NCBI RefSeq assembly: GCF_004801375.1
Contig: NZ_SSNZ01000005.1
Location: 1 to 64,000, forward strand
Length of the DNA: 64,000 bases
Source: Flavobacterium supellecticarium
Lineage (GTDB): Bacteria > Bacteroidota > Bacteroidia > Flavobacteriales > Flavobacteriaceae
Direction of reading: 5' to 3'
In this document: in pieces, positions 1 to 7,222 of the stretch
Layout of the letters: each line of letters begins with the position of its first letter
How positions within the stretch are numbered: position 1 is the first letter of the stretch
Position numbers and translations under genes: made by a program
The notes under the pieces: model-generated
Databases searched by the model: none
What the model was told of the DNA's origin: nothing
Seen by the model: only the letters and a program-made list of their open reading frames with translations

Positions 1-1
1 T

Positions 2-1969
2 GATGGCATGGAAGAACAAAAGGGATGGTCGGATTTGGGACTCGGATGGGACATTTTCGGCAAACCGACTTACGACGATTCCAAAGTCAAATCCGGAAAA
101 TATTCGCTAAAAATTCATAATCCAACCGACTCGGAGTTAACCTTACATTCCGATCACTGGATTCCGATTGATAACCCGCATGGCGCTTCCTATACGTTTT
201 CCGGATGGGTATATAGTGACGGACCTTCTTCTCAGATTTTTCTGTTTATGAATTCCGAGACTGAAACCGGGTATTATACCCTCGTGGCCGACAAATATAC
301 CGAGGTGACCCACCAATGGGTGTATCTGGAACGAACCGTATATGTCCCGGCTCATATCAAAAAACTAAACATCCGGGTCGATAATAACGGTGGTGGAAAT
401 GTTTGGTTTGACGATATCCGAATCCGGAAAACCAGCAATCCCAAAACCGATTTGAGGCAGTTGGATGTGTCCTACGACCTTTTTAAAAAACCAATCTCCA
501 TTACCGAAACCGGAGTGGAAAAAGTAGCCTTTTCCTATACATCCGATCATTTTCGAAATGTCCTGTATTACGGTGGATTGGAAAATCCGGAACAACAACC
601 TTTCCGTAAAGATTATGCCGCCGACGGGGCGGTGGAGATTACCACGAACCAGCAAACAGGCCAGTCCACCTTTGTGTTTTTTGTAGGTGGTGATGCCTAT
701 ACTGCTCCGGTTGTTTTTAAAGACTATGGAACCACAAGCGAGTACCTTTACCTGCATCGGGATTATCAGGGAACGATAGTCGCGATTTCCGATCAAAGTG
801 GAAATTTTGTCGAAAAACGCCTTTTCGATCCCTGGGGGAAACTGATAAAAGTTCAGGATGAGCAAAATCACAATCTGGCCGGGCTCACACTACTCGATCG
901 CGGCTATACCGGACACGAACATATACAAGGTATCGGGATTATCAATATGAACGGACGGATATACGATCCGAAACTCCATCGCTTTCTCTCGCCCGATAAT
1001 TACGTACAGGATCCCTATAACACTCAAAACTATAACCGTTATGGGTATTGTTGGAATAATCCGCTAAAATATACCGATCCCAGTGGTGAGTTTATATTTA
1101 CAGCACTTGCTTGTATTATTCCCGGAGGTCAGGTATTCTTACCGTGGGCAATTGGTGCTGATATTGGTATGTGGAGCGGCGGAAGTATTGCCAACGGAAC
1201 AACAAACCCATTTAAGTGGAATTACAGTTCCGGAAAAACCTGGAGTTATATGACAGCCGGAGCAGTTGTTGGCGGTTTGTCAGGGGGGACCGGCTCGGCA
1301 ATAGCGGGTTCTGGCATACCTATGGCGAATACTGCCGCCATAGCAAGTGCTTCGCTTATTAATTCATTAGGAACGCATATTTATACCGGTGGACAGTCTC
1401 CTGTTTCTATAAGTTTTGGTGTTGCTTCTTATGATTTTACAAATGGTACTTTGGGGTATCTCGGTAAAAAAGGTAATTCTTTTATAGAAAATTTAGGCTA
1501 TGGATTTGGGGCTTTGGCTAACCTAGCTGATATAAATCAAATTATTAATAGCACTCATTCAGAATTATATACAGATGATACAGATTTTATATCCCATAGT
1601 GCAATTAGAGATAAAAATACCAAAGACATTTTAATGTCTTATGGACCAAATGACACAAAGGTTCCAAGAACTAGACTAGGATTTGCATTGAAATTACGAA
1701 AAAGTACTTCCGATTATATTCTACATGACAACACTCCACTTACGGTTGACATTACAGTAAATAAATACTCGGTTAATTTAGTAAGATGGTTAGGAAAAAT
1801 TTTACCCTATCAAGGTGCTACAATCAATTGTGTAAATATGTCATCATTATCACTATGGCTAAATGGAATACCAAACATTGGTATTCACCCATATCTATTA
1901 CATGCTACAACTTGGGCATATTCTGTAGGAATAAGACCCGATTTATTCACATATTACTTTAATCAATAA
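2..1969 (+). CDS. RHS repeat-associated core protein with C-terminal toxin tail (5' partial)
   Basis: The frame is open to the left window edge, so this is the 3' part of a longer RHS/YD-repeat gene. The first ~150 visible residues look like a beta-sandwich carbohydrate-binding insert (tryptophan- and glycine-rich, ending WFDDIRIRK). YD-type sequence follows, then the RHS core end, with GYTGHEHI, GIGIINMNGRIYDP and the boundary NRYGYCWNNPLKYTDPSGE at about residues 342-361. Everything after DPSGE is the variable tail: a Gly/Ala-rich hydrophobic linker, then a polar domain containing INCVN (Cys ~608) and IGIHPYLLH (His ~627). Base composition drops to AT-rich after about position 1400, as expected for an exchanged tail. 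An NlpC/papain-like Cys-His activity for the tail is a guess; the RHS assignment is firm. A candidate immunity gene follows 5 bp downstream. Confidence 0.88.
   Translation, partial: DGMEEQKGWSDLGLGWDIFGKPTYDDSKVKSGKYSLKIHNPTDSELTLHSDHWIPIDNPHGASYTFSGWVYSDGPSSQIFLFMNSETETGYYTLVADKYTEVTHQWVYLERTVYVPAHIKKLNIRVDNNGGGNVWFDDIRIRKTSNPKTDLRQLDVSYDLFKKPISITETGVEKVAFSYTSDHFRNVLYYGGLENPEQQPFRKDYAADGAVEITTNQQTGQSTFVFFVGGDAYTAPVVFKDYGTTSEYLYLHRDYQGTIVAISDQSGNFVEKRLFDPWGKLIKVQDEQNHNLAGLTLLDRGYTGHEHIQGIGIINMNGRIYDPKLHRFLSPDNYVQDPYNTQNYNRYGYCWNNPLKYTDPSGEFIFTALACIIPGGQVFLPWAIGADIGMWSGGSIANGTTNPFKWNYSSGKTWSYMTAGAVVGGLSGGTGSAIAGSGIPMANTAAIASASLINSLGTHIYTGGQSPVSISFGVASYDFTNGTLGYLGKKGNSFIENLGYGFGALANLADINQIINSTHSELYTDDTDFISHSAIRDKNTKDILMSYGPNDTKVPRTRLGFALKLRKSTSDYILHDNTPLTVDITVNKYSVNLVRWLGKILPYQGATINCVNMSSLSLWLNGIPNIGIHPYLLHATTWAYSVGIRPDLFTYYFNQ
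1016..1089 (+). repeat. RHS core-boundary direct repeat, copy 1
   Basis: These ~74 bp encode YNTQNYNRYGYCWNNPLKYT plus DPSGE, the conserved end of the RHS core. A diverged copy lies at 3043-3116 in front of an orphan toxin tail. Such shared boundaries are the known sites of RHS-tail exchange by recombination. Confidence 0.85.
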
Positions 1970-1974
1970 TTAAA

Positions 1975-2397
1975 ATGAATAATTTATTAATAATATTTAT
2001 GTTTTTTTTTTCGTGTGAAAAAGAATCCAATTTAAAACCTTTACAGGAAGATGTTTATGTATATGAAGCTTCACCAAAGATATATGGGCAGTCGATTATT
2101 GGCTTTGTTATTGTTCAAGATAATGTAGTTAAACAAATACTTAACTATAAAATATATTTTTCAGATAAAAAGGGAATAATAAAAATCAATAAAAAAGATT
2201 ATCCCTCTAACCATACTTATACATACAAAAAAGATGGTAAAGGGAATATTATTATAGAGGGGCTAAATATTCAAGCTTATACAAGTGAATCGTATGTTAA
2301 ACATAAATTTAATAAGGATAAACTATATAAAGCTATTCATCCTAATTTTTTAACTAGTTCTAATCAACAAAAAATGAAAATACTGAACGAGTATTAA
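1975..2397 (+). CDS. Putative lipoprotein immunity protein for the RHS toxin tail
   Basis: 140 residues. The N-terminus is a short hydrophobic stretch ending FFFSC, a plausible lipobox with the lipidated Cys at ~14. A Lys/Tyr-rich soluble domain with no recognised family follows. It starts 5 bp after the stop of the RHS gene and is strongly AT-rich, the usual place and composition of a cognate immunity gene; the role is inferred from position only. The last ~12 codons overlap, in another frame, a decayed toxin tail (2364-2516), so the C-terminus may be a recombination junction and not the original end. Confidence 0.6.
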   Translation: MNNLLIIFMFFFSCEKESNLKPLQEDVYVYEASPKIYGQSIIGFVIVQDNVVKQILNYKIYFSDKKGIIKINKKDYPSNHTYTYKKDGKGNIIIEGLNIQAYTSESYVKHKFNKDKLYKAIHPNFLTSSNQQKMKILNEY

Positions 2398-2516
2398 GCT
2401 TAGCAGGAGCACCTGCCTTGGGACTCCATCCTTATATTCTTCACGGACAAATGTATTTACGAAGTCTTGGTGTTAGTCCATTTTATATTCTTATTACTAT
2501 TCTTATCATTAAAGCT
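2364..2516 (+). pseudogene. Remnant of an RHS toxin C-terminus
   Basis: This frame, open from just after a TAA at 2361, encodes a segment ending LGLHPYILHGQMYLRSLGV. It aligns with the end of the upstream RHS toxin (IGIHPYLLHATTWAYSVGI) with about half the residues identical. It has no upstream toxin body and no good start (only a TTG at 2418), and it runs into the next gene in frame. It is best read as the last ~40 codons of a related displaced toxin tail, left behind when a new tail/immunity pair was inserted. Confidence 0.7.
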
Positions 2517-3008
2517 ATGCTAAAAATACAACTATTTTTATTGCTTCTTTTAAACTTAAATACGCAAAAGCAACCTATTAAACATATATATATTGGAAAA
2601 AGTTTTTCATGGACTATTTATTACGATAATCAAAAGCTACCTAAAGTAGTCGAAATTGCTAATATTAAATTCGGTTATTTAGATTATTTTGATAATCACA
2701 ATAATAGTAAAAGAGGAAAACTATACAATAAAAACGGAGAAATTTATTATAAAAATAAAGCTTTAAATATTGACATAAAGCTTAAACAAAAAAAGTATAC
2801 TCTTAAAATCGACCGACAAAGGCAAAAATTATTTGAAATAAATGCTTTTAATGAAATCTCAAAATTGAAAGACTCCTTAAAAGTACAAGAATATAAATTT
2901 GACTGGAATGTTAAAAGTGATTATCTATATTATAGAGATAATCTTTTTATATCAAAAGATTATGAACCTGATTATATTAAAAAATTTTATAAAAGCTTAA
3001 ATAATTAA
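2517..3008 (+). CDS. Putative exported immunity protein (second cassette)
   Basis: 163 residues from the ATG at 2517. That start is preferred over the TTG at 2418 because the preceding codons encode the end of a toxin tail, not this protein. The N-terminus (MLKIQLFLLLLLNLNTQ) is a signal-peptide-like hydrophobic stretch with no clear lipobox Cys. The rest is Lys/Tyr/Asn-rich and matches no family I recognise. Its place directly behind a toxin-tail remnant suggests the immunity gene of that displaced toxin, kept after its toxin was lost. Function is inferred from context only. Confidence 0.5.
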   Translation: MLKIQLFLLLLLNLNTQKQPIKHIYIGKSFSWTIYYDNQKLPKVVEIANIKFGYLDYFDNHNNSKRGKLYNKNGEIYYKNKALNIDIKLKQKKYTLKIDRQRQKLFEINAFNEISKLKDSLKVQEYKFDWNVKSDYLYYRDNLFISKDYEPDYIKKFYKSLNN

Positions 3009-3042
3009 AATATTTTCTCTTTCTTGATAATTATAGAATTCA

Positions 3043-3116
3043 TATAACACCCAAAATTATAACCGCTATGGCTATTGCTTAAACAACCCTTTGAAGTATA
3101 CGGATGAAAGTGGGGA
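3043..3116 (+). repeat. RHS core-boundary direct repeat, copy 2
   Basis: This is a diverged copy of 1016-1089 encoding YNTQNYNRYGYCLNNPLKYT plus DESGE. It is preceded in frame by a TAG at 3034, so it is not joined to any RHS body. Confidence 0.85.
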
Positions 3117-3993
3117 GCTATTTGGTATCGATGATCTTATTGCCGGGACTATCGGTGGTATTATTAATCTGACCGTTAACATTGTTGAAGGGAATATTGA
3201 CGGTAATTTCTGGGAAGTCGTAGGAAAAGGGAGTGCTGCTTTTGGATCCGGTTTTGCAGCAGGAGCCCTGGCAACATATGGCCCTGCAGGTTGGGCGGCC
3301 GGAGGTGCTATTATAGGAAGCACCAATGCCTGGTTATCCGGTTCGGATCCGGTTCAGGGCGCTATTATGGGAGGTGTTACAGGCCTTATCGGTGGTACTA
3401 TTGGTCAATATATTGGAAAAGGTCTTACTGTTATGATCGGTTCCGCCAATATAAGCAGTCCGGTTTTAAATGGCTTTTTAGGCGGTGGTTTTGGCGGTGG
3501 AACGACAGGAGCTATTTTAAATTTTTCCATATCTTTAGCTTCCGGTTCCAGTTTTGATGATGCTCTTAAACAATCGGGAAATGGTTTTGTTTCGGGTTTT
3601 ATTACCGGAAGTGTTGCCGGAGCTGGGGGTGCTTATGCCAATGCCAAAACTCAGGGGTTAAATCCTTGGACAGGGAAAGCGGTTGCCGCTAAGGGGGGAA
3701 CTGGAGGAGTAAATCGTATTTATTCTGCACGTGAATTGCTAAGAAGGACAGCCGAACCCGGGCCTTTCCATAATTTCCCTGAATCATTCAACCAAACAAT
3801 TTTTTCACAAGGCACTAAGACTATCACTCCAAATTTCTTTAGAGTAGGTAAGCCTGGTTTAAGCAATACTGGTATTATGTATGAACTCCCTGGTACAATT
3901 AATGGTACTAATGGAGTATTTCAAATTGGTGTTAGACCCTCTGTTTCGGGGAATACAGAATTGATAATGCACAGATTCTTTAAACCATATTAA
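3043..3993 (+). CDS. Orphan RHS C-terminal toxin module without its own N-terminal region
   Basis: The frame begins inside the RHS core boundary and has no ATG start; the first possible start is a TTG at 3091. It then holds a long Gly/Ala-rich linker with several hydrophobic stretches (about residues 25-200), as in many RHS and two-partner toxin tails. The polar C-terminal domain of ~95 residues starts near NRIYSARELLRR and ends GNTELIMHRFFKPY. The ending, a His followed by Arg-Phe-Phe after a strand-rich region, resembles BECR-fold RNase toxins (barnase/EndoU/ColicinE5-D/RelE); this is a low-confidence resemblance. It is probably silent unless recombined onto the upstream RHS gene through the core repeat. 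Its likely immunity gene follows 11 bp downstream. Confidence 0.7.
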   Translation, partial: YNTQNYNRYGYCLNNPLKYTDESGELFGIDDLIAGTIGGIINLTVNIVEGNIDGNFWEVVGKGSAAFGSGFAAGALATYGPAGWAAGGAIIGSTNAWLSGSDPVQGAIMGGVTGLIGGTIGQYIGKGLTVMIGSANISSPVLNGFLGGGFGGGTTGAILNFSISLASGSSFDDALKQSGNGFVSGFITGSVAGAGGAYANAKTQGLNPWTGKAVAAKGGTGGVNRIYSARELLRRTAEPGPFHNFPESFNQTIFSQGTKTITPNFFRVGKPGLSNTGIMYELPGTINGTNGVFQIGVRPSVSGNTELIMHRFFKPY

Positions 3994-4004
3994 AACTTAT
4001 TATC

Positions 4005-4559
4005 ATGAATATTGATAAAACTTTAGATCACAAATATGATATTCAAATTCTTGAAGAATTAAAACAAGAATGTGAAATTTATTATTATCCCGGTGCATCA
4101 ACCCAAAGCGGTAAGGACGGAGTAATTGTTCAAGTTAACCCGGAACAAGGGAAAACATGGATTGGAATATTTGCTTTTGGAAATGTAAGTAAGGATGGGT
4201 TTTCAGGAGTTTACACAACCCCACATACTAATAAATTATGCGTTGTCTCAAATGGAGCAGGATATATAGTTTCTTCTGATAATCCTAAAGATTGGGAAGA
4301 AATAAAATCTATCCCAATAATTGATGCCCGAATAAGTAAAGCACAAGAGCTTATAATATTCGCTGACTACACAGAGTTGATTGCTTACAATGATCGTGGC
4401 GTTAAATGGAAGACAAAGCGACTTTCTTGGGATAACTTAAAAATCATTGAATTATCTAATAGTTATATTAAAGGAGAGTATTATGATATAAGAAGTGAAG
4501 CAAATGAGTTTTTTGAAGTGGATCTTGTTTCGGGAGCAAGTAAAGGAGGAGTAGAATAA
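4005..4559 (+). CDS. Putative cytoplasmic immunity protein for the orphan toxin tail
   Basis: 184 residues with an ATG at 4005. There is no signal peptide or membrane segment. The sequence is acidic and mixed, with aromatic-rich strands (for example KTWIGIFAFGNVSKDGFSG) and a C-terminal FFEVDLVSGASKGG. It resembles the small beta-rich immunity proteins that follow RHS and CdiA tails, but I cannot name a family. A soluble immunity protein fits a toxin acting in the cytoplasm, such as the proposed RNase, unlike the exported immunity candidates upstream. Confidence 0.6.
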   Translation: MNIDKTLDHKYDIQILEELKQECEIYYYPGASTQSGKDGVIVQVNPEQGKTWIGIFAFGNVSKDGFSGVYTTPHTNKLCVVSNGAGYIVSSDNPKDWEEIKSIPIIDARISKAQELIIFADYTELIAYNDRGVKWKTKRLSWDNLKIIELSNSYIKGEYYDIRSEANEFFEVDLVSGASKGGVE

Positions 4560-4563
4560 AAAT

Positions 4564-4716
4564 ATGCTCGGAATAGATCAAATAAAAAATTGGCTGATAA
4601 GGACATTTATTGTTATTATCAGCTTTTTGTATTTTATAATATTTTCCATTTCTGTTTCAGCAAATTCGATCAATTACGACTATGAGTATCGTAGCTATTC
4701 TTCTGTCTCATCCTGA
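4564..4716 (+). pseudogene. Truncated small membrane protein, ended by an IS relic
   Basis: The ORF starts with ATG 5 bp after the immunity gene. It encodes ~50 residues with one membrane segment (about residues 11-32, FIVIISFLYFIIFSISV), then stops inside a sequence matching an IS end. The last codons (SSVSS, stop) are the same reading that ends the SpvB fragment at 48338, so both genes appear cut by the same type of element. Confidence 0.6.
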
Positions 4717-4718
4717 AA
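4704..4718 (+). repeat. Relic of an IS3-family terminal repeat
   Basis: The sequence TGTCTCATCCTGAAA matches the left end of the intact element at 48326 (TGTCTCGTCCTGAAA) at 14 of 15 positions. No transposase or second end follows, so the rest of the element has been deleted, or this end belongs to a related element. Confidence 0.6.
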
Positions 4719-5029
4719 AAAGTTAATTAAATATATATCAACATCGGACAAATAGAAACAAAACGAGCACATCTAATCTTATAAAAGGCAATCGAAAAAT
4801 ATAAACCCTTAATTTTAAATAACCTTACAGGATGAATTAATTTCGGCTTAGTATACTGTAACAAACCGGAAATGGGTTTGTTTCGGGTTTTATTACCGGA
4901 AGTGTTGCTGGAGCTGGAGGTGCTTATGAAACCGAACTGATAGCAAGCAGACTGTCGCTCAAACCAAACGACAGTAACTTTTAACGTCCCTTTTTGTTTC
5001 CCTAACGACCAAAATCGTAATTTTACACC
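4717..5029. other. Gene-free stretch with recombination debris
   Basis: No convincing gene is present. It contains AT-rich sequence following the IS relic and a short copy of the orphan toxin linker (4868-4929). Close to the next gene is a weak promoter-like TAATTTTA (about 5010-5025), 21 bp after a TTTG. Confidence 0.6.
4868..4929 (+). repeat. Fragment duplicating the orphan toxin linker (3577-3638)
   Basis: About 62 bp match 3577-3638 with only a few substitutions and encode the same GNGFVSGFITGSVAGAGGAY peptide. It stands alone, joined to unrelated sequence on both sides, so it is a relic of another toxin-tail copy. Confidence 0.8.
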
Positions 5030-6298
5030 ATGTATGCTTTGGTCGATTGTAACAACTTTTACGCCTCCTGCGAGCGCGTATTCCAACCGCAATACGTGGG
5101 TAAACCCGTCGTGATTTTATCCAATAACGACGGTTGTATTATCTCGCGCAGTGAAGAAGCCAAAGCTTTGGGTATTCCGATGGGCGCTCCGGAATTTCAG
5201 GTACGGGATCAACTCAAACAACTCGGCATTAAAGTGTTTTCGTCCAATTATGCGCTCTATGGCGACTTGAGCGGACGCGTGATGAATATCCTCCGACAAT
5301 TTACACCGCATGTCGAAGAATACAGTATCGATGAGGCTTTTTTGAATTTCGACGGTATGGCAATAGCCGATTACCACGATTACGGAATACAGATCAAAAA
5401 ACGAGTGCAAAAGTGGCTGAGTATCCCAATATGCGTCGGCATGGCGCCTACCAAAGCACTGTCCAAAGTAGCCAATAAAATTGCTAAAAAATTTCAGGAA
5501 CGTACCGGTGGTGTCTATGTAATCGACAACGAGGAAAAACGCATTAAAGCCCTAAAGTGGACCAAAATTGAGGATGTTTGGGGTATCGGTTATCGTTTGA
5601 TCAAAAAAGTAAAAGCACAACGGATCTTTACGGCCTATGATTTTACCTTGCCGGAACACGAAGCCTGGATCCGTAGGGAAATGGGGGTTGTTGGTCTGCG
5701 ACTTCGAAGCGAGTTACTCGGAATTCCCGTGCTTGAACTCGAAACGCAACAGGATTCGAAAAAGAGTATCGCCATTACCCGTAGTTTCGAAAAAAAGCTA
5801 TCCGATTATCGGGAAATACGGGAACGAATTGCCACTTTTGCGTCCGTTTGTGCCGAAAAACTGCGCAAACAAAAATCCTGCTGTTATAGCGTGGTGGTGC
5901 TTTTGGTAAAAGACAAACACCAAACACCCTCAAAACGACACTATTTTAGCCTGATGGAAAACCTGCCGTTTGCCAGCAATTCGAATATCACGATTAGCAA
6001 TATGGCTATCGGCTTACTCGAAAAGTTATACGAACCCAATGCGGTGTATTTAAAAGCCGGTGTAATCGTAACCCAGTTGATGCCGCAGGATCAAAAACAA
6101 TTGCATTTGTTTGACGAGGAAAATCCGAAACATCAGAAATTGATGGAGGTCATGGACAATTATCATCGAAAAACGGGCGATCGAAAAATCCGATTGGGAA
6201 ATCAGGATTTACAACGTACCTGGAAAATGAAACAAAAACATCTGTCACCCAACTATACAACCAACATTAAAGACATACTGGAAATACAATGCCGCTAG
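5030..6298 (+). CDS. umuC: Y-family DNA polymerase V catalytic subunit (UmuC-like)
   Basis: 422 residues, the usual UmuC length. The palm starts MYALVDCNNFYASCERVFQP, with the first metal-binding Asp at 6, and the second acidic motif is YSIDEAFLNF near residue 100. Helix-hairpin-helix and little-finger regions follow, and the C-terminus (LMEVMDNYHRKTGDRKIRLG) is the typical DUF4113-like tail. It would do error-prone translesion synthesis during the SOS response. Its stop overlaps the next gene, a UmuD-type peptidase, by 10 bp, so the two are translationally coupled. I see no LexA box I can identify. Confidence 0.93.
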   Translation: MYALVDCNNFYASCERVFQPQYVGKPVVILSNNDGCIISRSEEAKALGIPMGAPEFQVRDQLKQLGIKVFSSNYALYGDLSGRVMNILRQFTPHVEEYSIDEAFLNFDGMAIADYHDYGIQIKKRVQKWLSIPICVGMAPTKALSKVANKIAKKFQERTGGVYVIDNEEKRIKALKWTKIEDVWGIGYRLIKKVKAQRIFTAYDFTLPEHEAWIRREMGVVGLRLRSELLGIPVLELETQQDSKKSIAITRSFEKKLSDYREIRERIATFASVCAEKLRKQKSCCYSVVVLLVKDKHQTPSKRHYFSLMENLPFASNSNITISNMAIGLLEKLYEPNAVYLKAGVIVTQLMPQDQKQLHLFDEENPKHQKLMEVMDNYHRKTGDRKIRLGNQDLQRTWKMKQKHLSPNYTTNIKDILEIQCR

Positions 6299-6726
6299 AC
6301 AAAACTCCCCTGAAATTTTTTATGCCCGAAGGCGATGCTTCGGTGGAACTGCCTTTTATTGCCGATGGTATCAAAGCGGGATTTCCCTCGCCTGCCGCCG
6401 ATTTCGACGGTACTAAAATCAGTCTGGATAAAGTGGTTGTTAAAAATCAGGAGGCTACTTTTTATGCCCGGGCTAAAGGAAATTCAATGACCGGTGCCGG
6501 TATCGACGATGGCGATATTCTGGTGATCGACCGTAGTCTGGAACCCAAAAATAATAAAATTGCCGTTTGTTATATTGATGGGGAATTTACCGTAAAACGG
6601 ATTAAAATCGAAAAGGATTGTATCTACCTCATCCCGGAAAATACCGATTATAATCCGATAAAAGTAACCGAAGAAAATGATTTGATCATCTGGGGAATCG
6701 TTACCTATGTATTGAAGAGTGTTTAG
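6289..6726 (+). CDS. umuD: UmuD-type S24 autoprotease
   Basis: 145 residues. It has an Ala30-Gly31 self-cleavage pair (IKAGFPSPA), the catalytic Ser66 in GNSMTGAGI and Lys103 in FTVKRI, in the order and spacing of the LexA/UmuD S24 family. It has no DNA-binding domain, so it is UmuD-like and not a repressor. It would be cleaved through RecA filaments to activate the polymerase encoded just upstream. The gene order (polymerase first, UmuD second) is the reverse of the E. coli umuDC operon. Its stop overlaps the converging gene's stop by 4 bp. Confidence 0.9.
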   Translation: MPLDKTPLKFFMPEGDASVELPFIADGIKAGFPSPAADFDGTKISLDKVVVKNQEATFYARAKGNSMTGAGIDDGDILVIDRSLEPKNNKIAVCYIDGEFTVKRIKIEKDCIYLIPENTDYNPIKVTEENDLIIWGIVTYVLKSV

Positions 6727-7079
6727 TTTTTACACAACTCATCCAAATAGGTATTGAGGTCCAACTGGAAAAGCGTTCCTTCTACCAGATCTTTAATTTG
6801 ATAGACTTCTTTTCGCGTTACCGCAAGATCCAGGGCTTCAAATGGCGTTTTTAATAAAAATTTATGGCAACGACTACGCATTTCACAGTCCGAACAACAA
6901 GTACTTTGACACGATAAATCGATCAGTTCCGAAAATTCCTGTATCTGCTCGCGAGTCAGGTAAAATCCGGTTTCTTTAAATACCAACTGTACCTTATGAC
7001 GTAAGGTTTGCTGGTCTTTAATCCAGAAAAATGCTACTCCGAAATCATTATGATAAAGTTGTTCTATCTGTTGCATCAC
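6723..7079 (-). CDS. Conserved hypothetical protein with a Cys cluster
   Basis: 118 residues, no signal peptide. The middle holds five Cys in about 18 residues (CQSTCCSDCEMRSRCH), which could bind zinc or an iron-sulfur cluster. The flanks are mixed helix with many aromatic and acidic residues. I do not recognise the family with certainty; proteins of this kind occur across Flavobacteriaceae. It ends convergent with umuD. Confidence 0.7.
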   Translation of the reverse strand: MMQQIEQLYHNDFGVAFFWIKDQQTLRHKVQLVFKETGFYLTREQIQEFSELIDLSCQSTCCSDCEMRSRCHKFLLKTPFEALDLAVTRKEVYQIKDLVEGTLFQLDLNTYLDELCKN

Positions 7080-7144
7080 CTTTAATTTTAAACAAATATA
7101 GCAAATTATTTATATTCATTCTAAATAAAGTAATTTTATTTTCA

Positions 7145-7218
7145 GGATAGCCTACCCTTATACCGGGGACCTACCAATATAAGGGCATTCCAAAAAACCA
7201 TTTTTATTAAGGCTATCC
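7145..7218. other. Nested inverted repeats in an intergenic region (structured RNA or terminator candidate)
   Basis: The outer arms GGATAGCCT (7145-7153) and AGGCTATCC (7210-7218) are perfect complements of 9 bp. The inner arms CCCTTATA (7155-7162) and TATAAGGG (7178-7185) are perfect complements of 8 bp with a 15-base loop. The element sits between two genes on the minus strand, just downstream of the oxidoreductase and upstream of the Cys-cluster gene. It lacks the U-run of a simple terminator. Confidence 0.5.
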
Positions 7219-7222
7219 GTAA

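Noticed and set aside
365..871. 168-residue minus-strand ORF within the RHS gene.
   Set aside because: The plus strand clearly codes RHS sequence over the same stretch, and the antisense reading shows no domain.
5030..6726. Reading the UmuD-like protein as a phage-type S24 repressor.
   Set aside because: It lacks an N-terminal DNA-binding domain and is coupled to a UmuC polymerase.
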